Of a DNA stretch of 64,000 nucleotides, positions 10,865 through 23,000 are shown piece after piece. This DNA comes from Heterodera schachtii. Taxonomy: Eukaryota > Nematoda > Chromadorea > Rhabditida > Heteroderidae. Positions within the stretch are counted from its first letter, which is position 1. The number at the start of each line of letters is the position of its first letter. Made by a program: the position numbers and the translations under genes. The stretch is from assembly GCA_023374025.1 (NCBI GenBank), contig SIJG01000001.1, positions 532,371 through 596,370 of the forward strand, given 5' to 3'. Under the pieces are notes generated by a model. That model made no database searches. It was not told the DNA's origin and saw nothing but the letters and a program-made list of their open reading frames with translations.

Positions 10865-12546
10865 TCAGCAGAGAGTCGTCAAATTGAATTTAAATTTCGG
10901 GCCAAAATTCGCCTCAATTTTGCCATAAAAGCACAAAGAAACGAATGGAAACAAAGATTTAGTGGAAAATGAAGAATCGTCTAACAGAGTGAAGAAATCT
11001 GTAAGAGAAATGTATAGAAAAAAAAAGATTTACAAACAAACCCAAAAGGACTCCATTTTTAGTAAAAATAATTTGTCGATTAGTAAAATTTAACGCCAAT
11101 TCCTACGGTAGCGCCGCCACCATAAGGATATTCAGTAGTTTTGCCAGCTGTTGATGAACCGTTACTCCAAAAAGAAAGAGCGGACGGACAAACAAACAAA
11201 TCGGCGGTGTCTTAAAAAATGCATTTCCATCACCAAAAATTTAAATTTAATTTATTATTTTTGCCAACCCAACGGTTGCACATTTTTTGTGAAAATGATC
11301 CGTCCTGAGGCCAAATTTACGCCGCATCCGATCACATCGTCTCGTGAATATTTTGGCATTTCCTTTTTGCTTGTGCAATACGACCAAAACTCGCCTTCAC
11401 TTCGGTACACATAGCTGTTCGGTGGTGCCTCCGCGTTTTCATAAAATGCCATTGCTTTGGTGGAGAGGCCAATTTTGGCACAACTGAAAAATTTGTCGGA
11501 AGTTTTTCGTCAAAATTTTCAGTTTTGAAAATTTCTTTGAAAATTATTTTTAAAAATAATTATTTTTAAAGTTTTAATCAGAAAAAGAAAAAAAGATCCA
11601 CACAAATATAAAGAAAAATAATTAGTCTAAACAAGAACAAAGTGCATGGAGAACTAATCAAATTTCAACCACAAAAATTTTTTTCTTGGTGTTTCTATAA
11701 AAGAATTTTAATTTATTAAATTTTACGAATATAAATGATTAAATTTTTGAATTACATATTTCACTTGTTTTTTAAAATATTTAATTAAAAATGGTAAAAA
11801 TTAATATAACTTTGCATACTTTTTCAGATTAATGATTTTCACTTCGAAGTAGAAAATTCCGATTTTACCGAACGGGACGGAATATTTTGCGAAAACAGAG
11901 ACGCAAGCTGAAAAATAATTAAATGAAAATAAATTCGTTAATTAATCATTAAGAAAAATTATTTACCATTTGTAGGTGATCATTTTATTAATCTGATTGT
12001 TTACCACTTCCGAACCGGTCCTTCAAAATGCCAACAAAATTGCCAAACTCTAAAAACTGGTCTGAAATTTTGCCAAACAATGGATTTGTGTTTATTTCCA
12101 ATTCACTAATTTAGCACAAAGTCCCGTCGGTTGCTGATCGGTTTGTGGTTTCAAAATGCGATCATCTTAAAAATAAAAGTTTTTGAAAAATTCTTATAAA
12201 GACCAAGACAGAGAGCATAAAAGCGGAATCATCGGAATTAAAACCTTTTTGTCTGATCCCTCAATCTTTTGCTGCTTATTATGGATCCAATCATTATTAA
12301 CCCTTCGCTTCTTATCAATTAATTAAGGCATGAATGAATTAATTCATTAATTACCGAGTTGATGTTGGCCGGAGTGTTTCTCCAATTCGCTGATTCTTTC
12401 CAATTGTTTCTGCTGATCATTTTTCAATTGTTTGATTTGGCCAACCAATGCTGAAATCACTTTCTCATTACCATTTGCATTTTCTGCTGCCATTTTTGAT
12501 GTTATTTGCTGTTTCTCCTCATTTTTATGCTGCTTCTCCAATTCAC
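10865..12546 (-). pseudogene. Coiled-coil SPRY gene, degenerate
   Basis: Reading down the minus strand: a coiled-coil exon (12,355-12,546; Gln/Lys/Glu-rich, ends in phase 1), a short exon candidate near 12,245-12,310 (IEGSDKK), a degenerate coil exon (12,005-12,165) that retains VGILKDRFG but has an internal stop, then the SPRY exons 11,820-11,907 (88 nt, VFAKYSVPFGK, FYFEVKI), 11,269-11,483 (215 nt, GCGVNLASGRIIFTKN) and 10,865-10,998 (134 nt, LFPFVSL, EANFGPKFKFNL, TGA). Exon sizes 88 and 215 equal those of the first SPRY domain of the plus-strand gene at 26.6-29.5 kb, its closest relative here. The first SPRY exon (the WDANACH block) is essentially missing. The surviving SPRY half is open, but the gene as a whole looks non-functional. 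Confidence 0.65.
11045..11170 (-). pseudogene. Extra SPRY half-exon inside an intron
   Basis: Between the last two exons of the surrounding minus-strand gene lies a second partial SPRY exon: a WSNGSS region, TEYPYGGGATVGIGV, then a one-base slip in a run of four A/T at 11,084-11,087, after which [10 protein letters not shown] follows in another frame. It is a relic of an additional SPRY copy. Confidence 0.55.
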
Positions 12547-12786
12547 CTATTTTCCCTTCTCTTCATTTTGTTACTTATGCTGAATTTTGTACACTCTCTA
12601 ACAAAGGAAATTCAAATTCAAAAATTTTGGCTAAAATTCAACCAAATTAATATTTTGTGGTATCATTCAATAGCTTTAATACTTCTCTTTCAGAATATAT
12701 TTTTAAAAAATTTTTCCTTACATTAAAAAAAGTTATAAAGCATTAATTTGCTATGTTTTTTGCAATGGTCATGCATATATAATTAT

Positions 12787-13400
12787 TAGGGCTTCCATTT
12801 TTAGGCACAAAAAATCGCGAAATAGGCACCTAAAAAGGCATAAAAAAAATCGCAAAATAGGCATTAAATAGGCACAAAAACCCCCGAATAGGCACAAAAA
12901 TTGGCAAAAATTTTTTTTTATTAATGCTTTTTAGGTAGCAAATCACGTAAAAACGTAATCAAAAAACTTACTTATGCTTATATTTCAATTGTTTTACAGT
13001 TTTTTCGAATAAGGAAGGACCTTTTTTAAACCAAAATCTTTATTAAGAATAAATAATTGAATTTGGGGATAATTTTTGTGAACATTTTTTCAATTCTTAG
13101 AGGTGTATTTTCTGAAATTTTTCGGGCCGATTCTTAGGGGTGTATTTTGATTTTTTTTTTTTTTTTTGCATTTTTGCTAAGGATTTTTACGAAAATTCTG
13201 AAAAAGGCGACAAAAATGGCGAAATAGGCATAAAAATAGGCAAATAGGCATTAAGCACAAAAGTCCAAAATAGGCAAATTTAGGCATTATAAAAGTCATC
13301 GTAGACACCCCAAACCAAGCGGAAAATGCTTTTTTCGTGCTTATCTATGCGTATTAAGTGCGCAAAAATTTTAGGCATTTGCCTAAAAATGGAAGCCCTA
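12787..13400. mobile_element. hAT-like MITE (614 bp)
   Basis: Terminal inverted repeats TAGGGCTTCCATTTTTAGGC (left) and its near-complement (right), flanked by a perfect 8-bp duplication ATAATTAT (12,779-12,786 and 13,401-13,408). The interior is built of AATAGGCA/AAAAATCGCGAAATAGG-type motifs and has no coding frame. Confidence 0.85.
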
Positions 13401-13404
13401 ATAA

Positions 13405-14320
13405 TTATAAATATTTAAAATTTAAAATCTTTAAAATGCAATTGAACCAAAACTTATTTATATATTCGATAGTTTTAAGAATTCTCAAAAATTTTCCCAG
13501 CGACGCCTATCGGCACCGCCGGATCCCTTGTGCCCCAAAAGTCTTTTGGAAAAATCGCCGCAAAAAAAAGTAGAGAGAAAAGCAAAAAAAAAGGTCTTCG
13601 CCCGACCGGGGGGAGGTACCCCCCCCCCCAAGCCGAAATCCTGGGACCGTCCCTGACAAAACTTTAAAAAATGTTCACAAAAAGGGTCGCTATAAGAACA
13701 ATTTAAAAAATTTTTCCACAGCTTGGTCAACAATTGACCAAAGAACCCATATTAACCAATGTACTTTTGGACCTGGTATCTACCGTGTCTTGGTACCGTG
13801 TATTGGATTTTCAAAAAAATGTGTATTAGAGTATTAGCGTTAGTCCGGGTCCGGGTAATGAAAAAATCGAGTATCCGGGTCTGGCTGGGCCCGGTCGGGT
13901 ACCCTGACCAGGCCTACTCTAAATTGACCTTAATTTAATTTTACTTGGTCCAATTTTTAATTAGTGTACAATTTGCATGAAAAAATTTTTGTCGTTGTAT
14001 TTGTTTTTTTTTTTTGCAGATAATTAAGTTTAAAAATTCAAAACATTCAAAATTTGCATTTCAAATTGGAAAACAAATTTTTGTGATTGTTTAGAAAAGA
14101 TATTTTAACCTTCTTTTGGTTTTATTTGGGTAAATTTTTAAATACTGTAAAATATTTGTATTTTTGTGTTTTAAATAATTTTTTTACACTTTTTGGGCAC
14201 ATATTTTAGTGAATATTTTGTTGGTATTTTTCGGATATTTAGGATATATTTTTAGGGTTTTTATTGCTTTTTTTATTATGCGAATATTTATGATTTTTAT
14301 TCCCACACCTTACGACCTAA
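13405..14320. other. Intergenic repeats, no gene seen
   Basis: The stretch 13,480-13,580 is a minus-orientation copy of the GGTGCCG..CGCCG dispersed repeat. An 11-base C run lies at 13,619-13,629, and 13,840-13,915 holds a GC-rich GGGTCCGGGTA repeat. The remainder is AT-rich and featureless. Confidence 0.45.
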
Positions 14321-15735
14321 TAATTAAAAATTAAATTGACCTTTTGATAAATATTTATAATATAATTTATCAGCTGAAAAAAAATTCCAGTTTAAATTAC
14401 CAATTAATATAACTCAAATGAAGTTTTGAAAATAAATTTGCCAATTAATATAACTCAAATGAAATTTTGAAAATAAATTTTATTCCTTTATGAAAATAAT
14501 TTAAATGATAAATGCCTTTAGGAAGCGAATGAATTTGTGGCGGCCGGTTAATTTGTGGCGGCAGCGGACCCGCAGTACTACTGGGATTTTTGTGACTTTT
14601 GCACCTTTTTTGCAACTGTAACAAAATTAATCGTTCTATAAAATGCTATTTGATAAATTGTTTAAAAAGGCAATTTTCTACTTTTGGCTAGTTATTAATT
14701 ACTTTTTTTGCAATTTTAGTTCCTTGTCGCATTAAATAGTCTGTTGTTTAAAGTTCGTCTTTTTTTCTATATTTTCAAACCCCACCAAATAAATGAACTA
14801 GCCAATAATCAAAAAACTATTTATGAATTACCAAACTTATGGGTCATGTACATTTCACAAGAATAAACGATAGTTACAATTCATAATAATAATAATATTT
14901 CTTAACTGACTGTATAATTAGAATCCATTGATCTCCATCATTTATCAGTACATATTAATTAACAATAATGAATGTTTGAGCACCTGCCGAGGTCTTTTTA
15001 TTTTTTAAAGATCAGTTTTATGTGACAAAATTGGCATCAATTAGCAAAAATGAGGGAAAACAAAACAGAAATAAAAAATTAATTATTATAATTTCACCGT
15101 TTTATCTTTTGATTATGCAATTTTATTTGCATTTGAATGTTCGGCAAAACATTGATTCAAAAGATGAGCATCAACAGCATTAGGAGGGGGGGGGGGGGGG
15201 GGGAATTGGAAAACGGCAAAAAAAGTTAAATGAAAAAGTGAACAAAAAATAAAAAGGGGCACTTATTTTTCAACATTCACCTATTTTTAAAATAATTTTA
15301 TCTGCAATATTTTAAGGTCTGAACACGAATCTGATATAATTGTACTCTCCTCATTAAGGCTTCCTTTTTTCGTCACAAAAATCGCGAAATAGGCATTAAA
15401 TATGCTTAAAATCTTCGTATTTAATATATTTTTTTTGCTGAACATGAATTCGTCGGACATTTTTTACTATAAAATTTCAGTCAGAAATAAGAAAATGTAA
15501 AAGATTTTTTATTTTGAATATTAATTATTATAATTGGAATTATTATTTATATATTATATTATATTATATTATATTATTATTATTATCAATTGTCATTTTT
15601 ATTTTTCATTCAAAAGTTGGTTCATCTTCGGATTCGCCCTCAAACAGCAGGCAAAATTTGAATGTTGAAAAATAAGTGCCCCTTTTTATTTTTTGTTCAC
15701 TTTTTCATTTAACTTTTTTTTGCCGTTTTCCAATT

Positions 15736-15766
<31 letters not shown>

Positions 15767-16626
15767 TAATGCTGTTGATGCTCATCTTTTGAATCAATGT
15801 TTTGCCGAACATTCAAATGCAAATAAAATTGCATAATCAAAAGATAAAACGGTGAAATTATAATAATTAATTTTTTATTTCTGTTTTGTTTTCCCTCATT
15901 TTTGCTAATTGATGCCAATTTTGTCACATAAAACTGATCTTTAAAAAATAAAAAGACCTCGGCAGGTGCTCAAACATTCATTATTGTTAATTAATATGTA
16001 CTGATAAATGATGGAGATCAATGGATTCTAATTATACAGTCAGTTAAGAAATATTATTATTATTATGAATTGTAACTATCGTTTATTCTTGTGAAATGTA
16101 CATGACCCATAAGTTTGGTAATTCATAAATAGTTTTTTGATTATTGGCTAGTTCATTTATTTGGTGGGGTTTGAAAATATAGAAAAAAAGACGAACTTTA
16201 AACAACAGACTATTTAATGCGACAAGGAACTAAAATTGCAAAAAAAGTAATTAATAACTAGCCAAAAGTAGAAAATTGCCTTTTTAAACAATTTATCAAA
16301 TAGCATTTTATAGAACGATTAATTTTGTTACAGTTGCAAAAAAGGTGCAAAAGTCACAAAAATCCCAGTAGTACTGCGGGTCCGCTGCCGCCACAAATTA
16401 ACCGGCCGCCACAAATTCATTCGCTTCCTAAAGGCATTTATCATTTAAATTATTTTCATAAAGGAATAAAATTTATTTTCAAAATTTCATTTGAGTTATA
16501 TTAATTGGCAAATTTATTTTCAAAACTTCATTTGAGTTATATTAATTGGTAACTTAAACTGAATTTTTTTTCAGCTGATAAATTATATTATAAATATTTA
16601 TCAAAAGGTCAATTTATTTTTAATTA
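14321..16626. repeat. 2.3-kb near-perfect palindrome
   Basis: The left arm (14,321-15,286) is repeated in reverse complement as the right arm (about 15,656-16,626) with very few differences, mainly in homopolymer lengths (19 G at 15,186-15,204 against 28 C at 15,736-15,763). The 370-bp spacer holds SPRY exon debris and a fragment of the hAT-like MITE family. The arms have no coding frame. The GC-rich patch GTGGCGGCCGGTTAATTTG lies near the outer third of each arm. It could be a foldback transposon, a recent inverted duplication or an assembly fold-over. Confidence 0.8.
15434..15662 (+). pseudogene. SPRY exon fragments in palindrome spacer
   Basis: Two consecutive SPRY exons are recognisable: 15,434-15,497 (SSDIFYYKISVRNKK, then a GTAAAAG donor-like site) and about 15,613-15,662 (WFIFGFALKQQAKFE). 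The second is cut exactly where the right palindrome arm begins, so the arm junction postdates the SPRY copy. Confidence 0.6.
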
Positions 16627-16885
16627 CCCCCGCGGCTGCCGCCAAATCTTCGTTTTCCTGTAAATCAAAAGTTTCATTTCTTTTACAGCGCCAATTTCTT
16701 ACACGTCCATGGTCATGTCCATGATTCATTGTCGCTACTCCGTTTTTCGTCTTAGCGGTCCCTTTGCACTTTTTTTTGGTGCACCGCCAATGTGTAACTT
16801 TTTGATTTTTTTTTGAAACAAAATAGCTGTAGCCGTCGTAAAATAATTTTTCTCCCCCTTCTCGAGTTGGTTTAAAAGTTGTCAT
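16601..16885 (-). CDS. FLYWCH zinc-finger protein, cut at 3' end
   Basis: A 94-residue frame starting MTTFKPTREGGEKLFYDGYS. It has the FLYWCH layout: an aromatic/Gly start (LFYDGYSYF), a WRC...C pair (HWRCTKKKCKG) and a final HGHDH pair, giving a Cys2His2 zinc-binding set at roughly residues 34, 40, 55 and 57. FLYWCH fingers are DNA/protein-binding modules common in nematode transcription factors and in Mutator-like transposon proteins. The last residues and the stop codon lie inside the right arm of the palindrome, so the original 3' part was probably lost when the arm formed. Function is unknown; a transposon origin is possible. Confidence 0.6.
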   Translation of the reverse strand: MTTFKPTREGGEKLFYDGYSYFVSKKNQKVTHWRCTKKKCKGTAKTKNGVATMNHGHDHGRVRNWRCKRNETFDLQENEDLAAAAGVIKNKLTF

Positions 16886-17433
16886 CTAAAGATCTCAACC
16901 AAATTAAAGAAATAATTCTAGAAATGAATTTCTGCTCAGTGGATAACTGGCACATTCCAATTCTATTATATGGAATTAATATATAACAAAAAAACTGATT
17001 ACGACAAAAAAATTCAATAGCCTTATAAGTTCTGTATACAAGATAAAAAATTAAATTTATTTTTTTGATTTATTTGATTATAATTTCACTGTACAATTAT
17101 GTGTGTGTGAACATGCAAAAACCTAGCTTGATTAATGCTTTAAATTACATTTGTGCCTGGTTATGAACATTCAATATTCCCTATATCAGCCCTTGATTTT
17201 TGAATGGGTTGGATAAGTAATTTTGTCAAATTTCCCAAAATAGCCAAAAAACCTCGAAATAGTATTCTAAAAAAGCGAAAAGCGCCTTGATTAATCAACG
17301 CTTATTAATAGAGACAGTATTTATAGTGAAAATAAAATTATAAAATATGTTTTATAAAGTGGCCAAAAGATTGGCACAATTGATATTTTTCAATTTAAAA
17401 TCTTAAAATATTTATTAGGCAGTATCATCGGAC
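16886..17433. other. Intergenic, no gene seen
   Basis: AT-rich sequence without exon-like or repeat structure that could be identified. Confidence 0.4.
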
Positions 17434-17997
17434 CGAAAAAGTAAATAAAATGAAATGAAATATATTAAAACAAATGAAAGAGAAATGAATGACCATTAAT
17501 TGCGTCAATGGTATTTATGGGACCAATGCAAATGAATTAAGGCAAAATGATGACCCAAAAATGGGAGAAGGGAAAAAGAATTAAAATGTATTCGAATTTA
17601 TCTATCCATTTCTGTATAGGATAAAATGGTTGATGAATTTATTAATTATCCTTTAAAGTGAAAATATTGTAAAATTAAACAAAATCTATCATGGATGATT
17701 GAAGAAATTTAAAAATAGTCTGAGAAGAAAACCGAAAAAATGAAATAAAATGAAATATATTAAAATAAATGAAAGAGAAATGAATGACGATTAATTGCTG
17801 CAATGGTATTTATGGGATCAATGCAAATGAATTAAGGCAAAATTATGACACAAAAATGGGAGAAGGAAAAAATAATTCTAATGTATTTGAATTTATTGTC
17901 TGATGGATTTATTAATTACCCTTAAAGTGAAAATATTATAAATTAAATAAAACTTATCGGTGATGATTGAAGAAATTTAAAAATAGTCTGGGAGAAA
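17434..17997. repeat. Tandem duplication, two units of 270-295 bp
   Basis: Unit 1 (17,434-17,728) and unit 2 (17,731-17,997) share an ordered series of blocks (AAATGAAAGAGAAATGAATG, TGGTATTTATGGGA, GCAAATGAATTAAGGCAAAA, TGATTGAAGAAATTT) with scattered substitutions and small indels. No coding potential. Confidence 0.75.
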
Positions 17998-18130
17998 TAT
18001 CCTCGTCGGGGAGTAAATTTTCATAAAAAGCCGATGGTATTAAATCTTTTTTTCGTATTGTTGATAGAATTAATCCAAAATGGCAACAATTTAAAATAAG
18101 TAAAAATTAAATGAGTATTTTTATGCTACT

Positions 18131-18520
18131 CAGGCGTGGGTCCACTGCGTTTGGGCGCCAGCTAGTTTTTACATTATAGCTTTTTTCTTTGGCATCCAAA
18201 TCCAACAATCTTAGTATCATTCGACAGCTCTTAACATGCCTCTATTAGCAGAACAAAAAACAAAAAGATTTCAAGCCTGGAAAAAATTATTAAGAAAAAC
18301 ATCAAACATTTCGACTTTTTGCAATTTTCGTGTATAACTTTTTTTTGTAATTGTCTAATTGCGAATCAATACCTTAGAAAAAGCTTCAAAACATGTTAAG
18401 CTTTAGAATGATATCAAAATGTTGGATTTGGATGACATTGAAAAAATTTATAGAAAGCTATAGTGGAAAAACATGCTGGCGCACAAACGAGCGCGCCCAA
18501 ACTCGTGGGTCCCGTTTTGT
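18131..18520. repeat. Inverted-repeat element
   Basis: The left arm 18,131-18,240 (with TGGGTCCACTGCGTTTGGGC and ATCCAAATCCAACA) is mirrored at 18,375-18,520 (TGTTGGATTTGGATG, CGCCCAAAC, GTGGGTCCC). The arms are imperfect. It looks like an old foldback/MITE. Confidence 0.55.
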
Positions 18521-18907
18521 TCACAACTATTTCATTTTTGTTATTCATTCGCTCGTCGATGGCTTTTCTGTTTGGAAAAATTGTCTATTTTTAATTCAAA
18601 CCAATGAAAGATTGAAATTTACACTTAGAATTGAAGTTTTATGTAACTAAATTTTCGACTCTCAAATCAACAGACAAAAAAATTACACAGAAGTGCAAAA
18701 TTTATAAATTTCCAAAATCATATCTATTTTTCAAAGAAATAATTTTTTTTTGCAATTTAAAGGTTTTCAACGAATCAAAAAGTGTGTCCTTTTTCAAATT
18801 TTTAGTGCTTACGGCCACAAAAAATGTCTGACAATCCATAAGAAGTGGAAAAACAAATGGCGAGCAAACTATAATTAAATTTAAAAAATTCCATTTTAAA
18901 TCATTTT

Positions 18908-19204
18908 ATGCCACTTTTTCAGCTTCATCCCCAACAACTGTTGGCATTCCGTGTTCCATTTGCTTTTCCGCCTGCTCAGCTTAGCCTTGGCATTGCGCTG
19001 CTCAGCCACCGCTTTGACTGTTTCGTTGACGAGCACCTCAAAACGCGCAAATGGGCGTTCAAAAAAAAATGCAAATTTTGCAAAAAAAAAAAGCGGCGCG
19101 GAAGGGCACCAAGGAAATGAAAATGGTCAATGCCAATTTCGAGTCGTTGCCAATTCAGAAAAAGGGCAGCCGAACAATGTCGTCGGGTTCAGGGAGATCA
19201 TAAT
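18908..19204 (+). pseudogene. Unrecognised basic protein fragment
   Basis: A GC-richer patch with open plus-strand frames. The most protein-like is a Lys/Arg-rich C-terminus near 19,090-19,204 (KGTKEMKMVNANFESLP, then a Ser/Gly tail and TAA). Just upstream another frame reads DEHLKTRKWAFKKK. A run of ten or more A separates the two frames, so a slip there may have split one original frame. I do not recognise the family. Base composition unlike its surroundings suggests a fragment of an ordinary gene or a processed pseudogene. Confidence 0.35.
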
Positions 19205-19430
19205 CTAGTAAATTATTGTGACAAGAAATTATTGCGGCGGTGGTACAGGTCCCGACATTTGCGCCTTTGTACAAAATCGGGTTCGGAATTAAGTTTTTCA
19301 ATCCTTGACCGCCTAAACAGTTTTAACTAAGCGATAGAAAGTGATTGTATCAATCAGATCATTTGATTTTATTGTGTCAGATTAAGTGCAAAAAAACAAG
19401 CGGGCTTTTTTAGTCAATATTTATAATTAG

Positions 19431-19745
19431 GGCTGGTAAATTATATGGAAAGCCATCATATTTTGCATATTTATGCATATTTCGCGATTTATGTGCATAT
19501 TTGCATATTTTGGAATTTTGTGCATATTTTATGTGAATATTTTGGCACCTTTTCAAAAAAATCCTCTATTTAAACGGCCCCTCTATTATATCGGCTCTTT
19601 TGACCCCAAAGGACAAAAGATTTTCAAAAAATTTGGTTTTTTGAGTGTTTTCTCAAAAATACTTGAAAATTTCTCGGTCGGTTTTTTAGATGAAAAAACG
19701 AAACCAAAAAAGTTGAAAAAAAAATCGACAGGTCCGATCTCTAGT
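19431..19745. mobile_element. Truncated hAT-like MITE end
   Basis: Begins TAGGGCTGGTAAATTATATG, similar to the left end of the MITE at 37,765, followed by repeated CATATTT/GCATATTTCGCGATTT motifs. No matching right end or target duplication was found. Confidence 0.5.
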
Positions 19746-19867
19746 TTTGATGGTCACTGATCAATAATCTGACATTTATTTTGACTAATTCGAATCCCTG
19801 ACCCGAATTCGAACAAGTCGAAATTCAATTTGTTCCTAAATTGACCAAAACAAGCTAAATTTAGTCA

Positions 19868-19959
19868 AAAGCCGAATTTTATTATGGTGATTTTGTTGGT
19901 GTGTCATTAAATTTGGCCACTCGGCGGATAATTTACACAAATAATGGCAAACTTTAACT
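19868..19959 (+). pseudogene. SPRY exon remnant
   Basis: Encodes AEFYYGDFVG, then SLNLATRRIIYTNNGKL and a stop. It is the tail of a SPRY exon 3 with no other exon nearby on this strand. Confidence 0.6.
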
Positions 19960-20049
19960 GTCCAAGTCTTTATAAATATTAAAAAAGTACAACAAATTAT
20001 AAAAAAATGACCAATAAAAGTGATCAGATTTTTTTAAATATTTCATCAT

Positions 20050-23000
20050 TTAGAGCATCCAATCAAATTTGAAATTCGGACCAAAATTCGCCTCAATTTC
20101 GTCACCAGAGTAGCGCAAAGAAATGAATGGATGAAATGAATTATCAGCAAAAGATTGAGCAATGAAAAGATCGGAGGAATCTGTGAAAAAAAGTTAAGGG
20201 ATTTTCGACAATTAAAACAAAAAACCAATTAACATGAAAATTGAAATTTAAAAATTTATAATTTAAAAATTATATATTTATTTCCAACCCAAACGATATC
20301 CATTTTTGGTGAAAATGTTCTGTCGAGTGGCCGAATTGACGCCAATTCCCATGGTATCGCCTTCACCGTAGGAATATTTGGAATTTGATCCATTTCTTTT
20401 TCCATTAATCCAAATCTCTCCAGAACTTCCAATTGCATAAGTGCCATTGCGGCCCCAAATTGAGTCATCAAAATTTGTCTGCTGTTTGACGGCGAATCCG
20501 AAGACGAACGAACTGAAAATTAAAAATTAATAATAAAGGAATAACAATAAAAATAATAATTCAAATTTTAATATTTTATTAATTTTATATTCAAAGACAA
20601 TAAAATCTCTTACTTACCTTTTCTTATTTTTGATCGAAATTTCGTAATAAAAAATGATAGATGAATCGTTGATCAGCAAAATGGGATACTTAGCGAAGAC
20701 AGAGCGATTAGCTTTTGCGGAAAAATAGATTATATCACAATATATTCAAATACCATAATTATTGTCACGGACAATCAAATATGTGTTGTCAATGATTCTG
20801 ATGTCCTTGTGACAAGCAAAGTCATCCCAACAATTTTGTTGGAATTTTAAAAGCACCTGAAAATAAGTCATTTTAATTAATTCTCTACACTTTTTATTTT
20901 GAATAATTATATGATTTAGTAAATAAATTAAAAATATTTTTACCGTAAAATTTATTTATTTTATTTTTTTCTCTCCCATTCATTCACCTCTTTTTGTGTC
21001 TGCTTTTCCAATACAGTTTCCAAAATTTTCTTCTGATCATTTGGTAACTGTGAGAAGAGAGAATCCAAATCAAATTCGAAATTCGGACCAAAATTCGTCT
21101 CAATTTCGTCACCAGAGTAACGCAAAGAAACGAAGGGATGAAAAGAATCATCAGTAGAAGATGAAGCAACGAAAAGACCGGAGGAATCTGTGAAAAAGTT
21201 AAGGGATTTTCGACAATAAAGAAATGAATTAGCATTATAAATAAGAAATTAAATAAATAATAATTTTAAAATTAATAAATTTATTTGCCAACCCAATTGT
21301 TTTCCATTTTTAGTGAAAAAGAACTGTCGAGTGGCCAAAATGATGCCAATTCCTACGATATCGCCAACACCGTATGAATATTCGACATTTATTTCTTTTC
21401 TTTTCCGTTAATCCAAATTTTGCCATCACTGTCAATTGCATAAGTTCCTTTGCGCGCTCGAATTGTTCCATCCAATTTGTTCTGCTGTTTGACTGCAAAT
21501 CCGAAGCTCATCCAACTGAAAAATTAATAATAAAGGAATAAAATAAAAGTAATAATTATTCAAATTTTAATATTTTTGATTAATTATTAATTACCATTTC
21601 ATATTTTTGACTGAAATTTCGTAGTAAAAAATGTCGGACGAATTATTGTTCAGCAAACTCGTATGTTTAGCAAACACAGAACAACAACCTTTTTAGGAAG
21701 AATTATAAAGTAAATTATGAAAAAATACCAAAAAGATTTCTCTTATAATGGACAATGCGATTTTTTTTGCCAGTGATTTCGAGATTCTTGTGACAAACAT
21801 TGGCATCCCAATAATTTTGTCGGAAATTTGAAGATGCCTTAAAATAATGCATTTTAATATATAAATAAAATTGTTTAAATAAATAATTTGTGAAAATAAT
21901 TTAAACCTTTCTCTGCTTTGATTCTTGTTCCAATACACTGATTTTTTCCAAAATCTTTGACAATTGACCCGCAGTAACTTAAAAATCGAATTTACTTTCA
22001 AATATAAATGAAAATATTTAATTTGATTAAAATTTTTTCGTTTTAATTTCTCCTCACCTTTTGATTGTTCTTTTTGTTGCTTCTCCAATACACTGATTTT
22101 TTCCAAAATTTTCTTCTGATCATTTTGCGATTGTAAGAACCGTTCCTCAGCAGCTTAAAATAGAAAAAAACAATTAATTTTTTATTTAAAGATAAAAAAA
22201 AAAAATTATTCCTATGGTTTTAGCATTTTTTCGCAGAACTGGGTGGAGTTTTAAGATTTTCTCTGATTGTATTAATTCTGCTGCCAGTCAAAATGACTGA
22301 TGGATACAAAATGTTTTCAATAAAGCTTTAATAAATTTTAAATTGTTGTTAAGTAACAAAATATATCTGAATAATAATATTTTGTAAAAGATGCTTATTA
22401 CCATCTTTTGTGGGAGTTTTACTCTTTTCTTGCTGTTCATCTTCTTCTTCTTCATCCAGATTGAACTGATCATCATTCATTCCTCAAAATAAATTTAATG
22501 AAATAAATAAGCAAATAATAATAATTTTTTTCTGCAATAGAGCCAAATTTTTCGCTTCCTTTTTATTTTTCAAAACCATTTCTTTTATTATATAATTTTC
22601 ATACCGTACCCCCCTCAATTATGCAGAATTCCTTACCGTATCCGTCTTGTCCAAACACTTCAGAACTTGCAACAGATGGTTCAATTGTTTTCGATCGGTA
22701 CAGCTCAGCAATTCTTGCAATCAGAACACTCATTTCCTCCGATGGGCTTAGATTTGGAAAAATTGCTGAAAATAAAAATAAATAAATAATTTAACGCCAA
22801 TTTTTTAAAGAAAAAAGTGATTATAAAATAAGGAAAATAATTTATAACTTTTTTGCTTCTCTCATTTTCCCTATGATGTATAAGTCAAACAGTTGGCATC
22901 CGTAAATGAAAAATTATTAATTTTACGAATTATTCACATAAATAATTCCATTAAATGTTTCCAATTTCGGCAATCGTGAAGAATCCCCATATTCTCCTTT

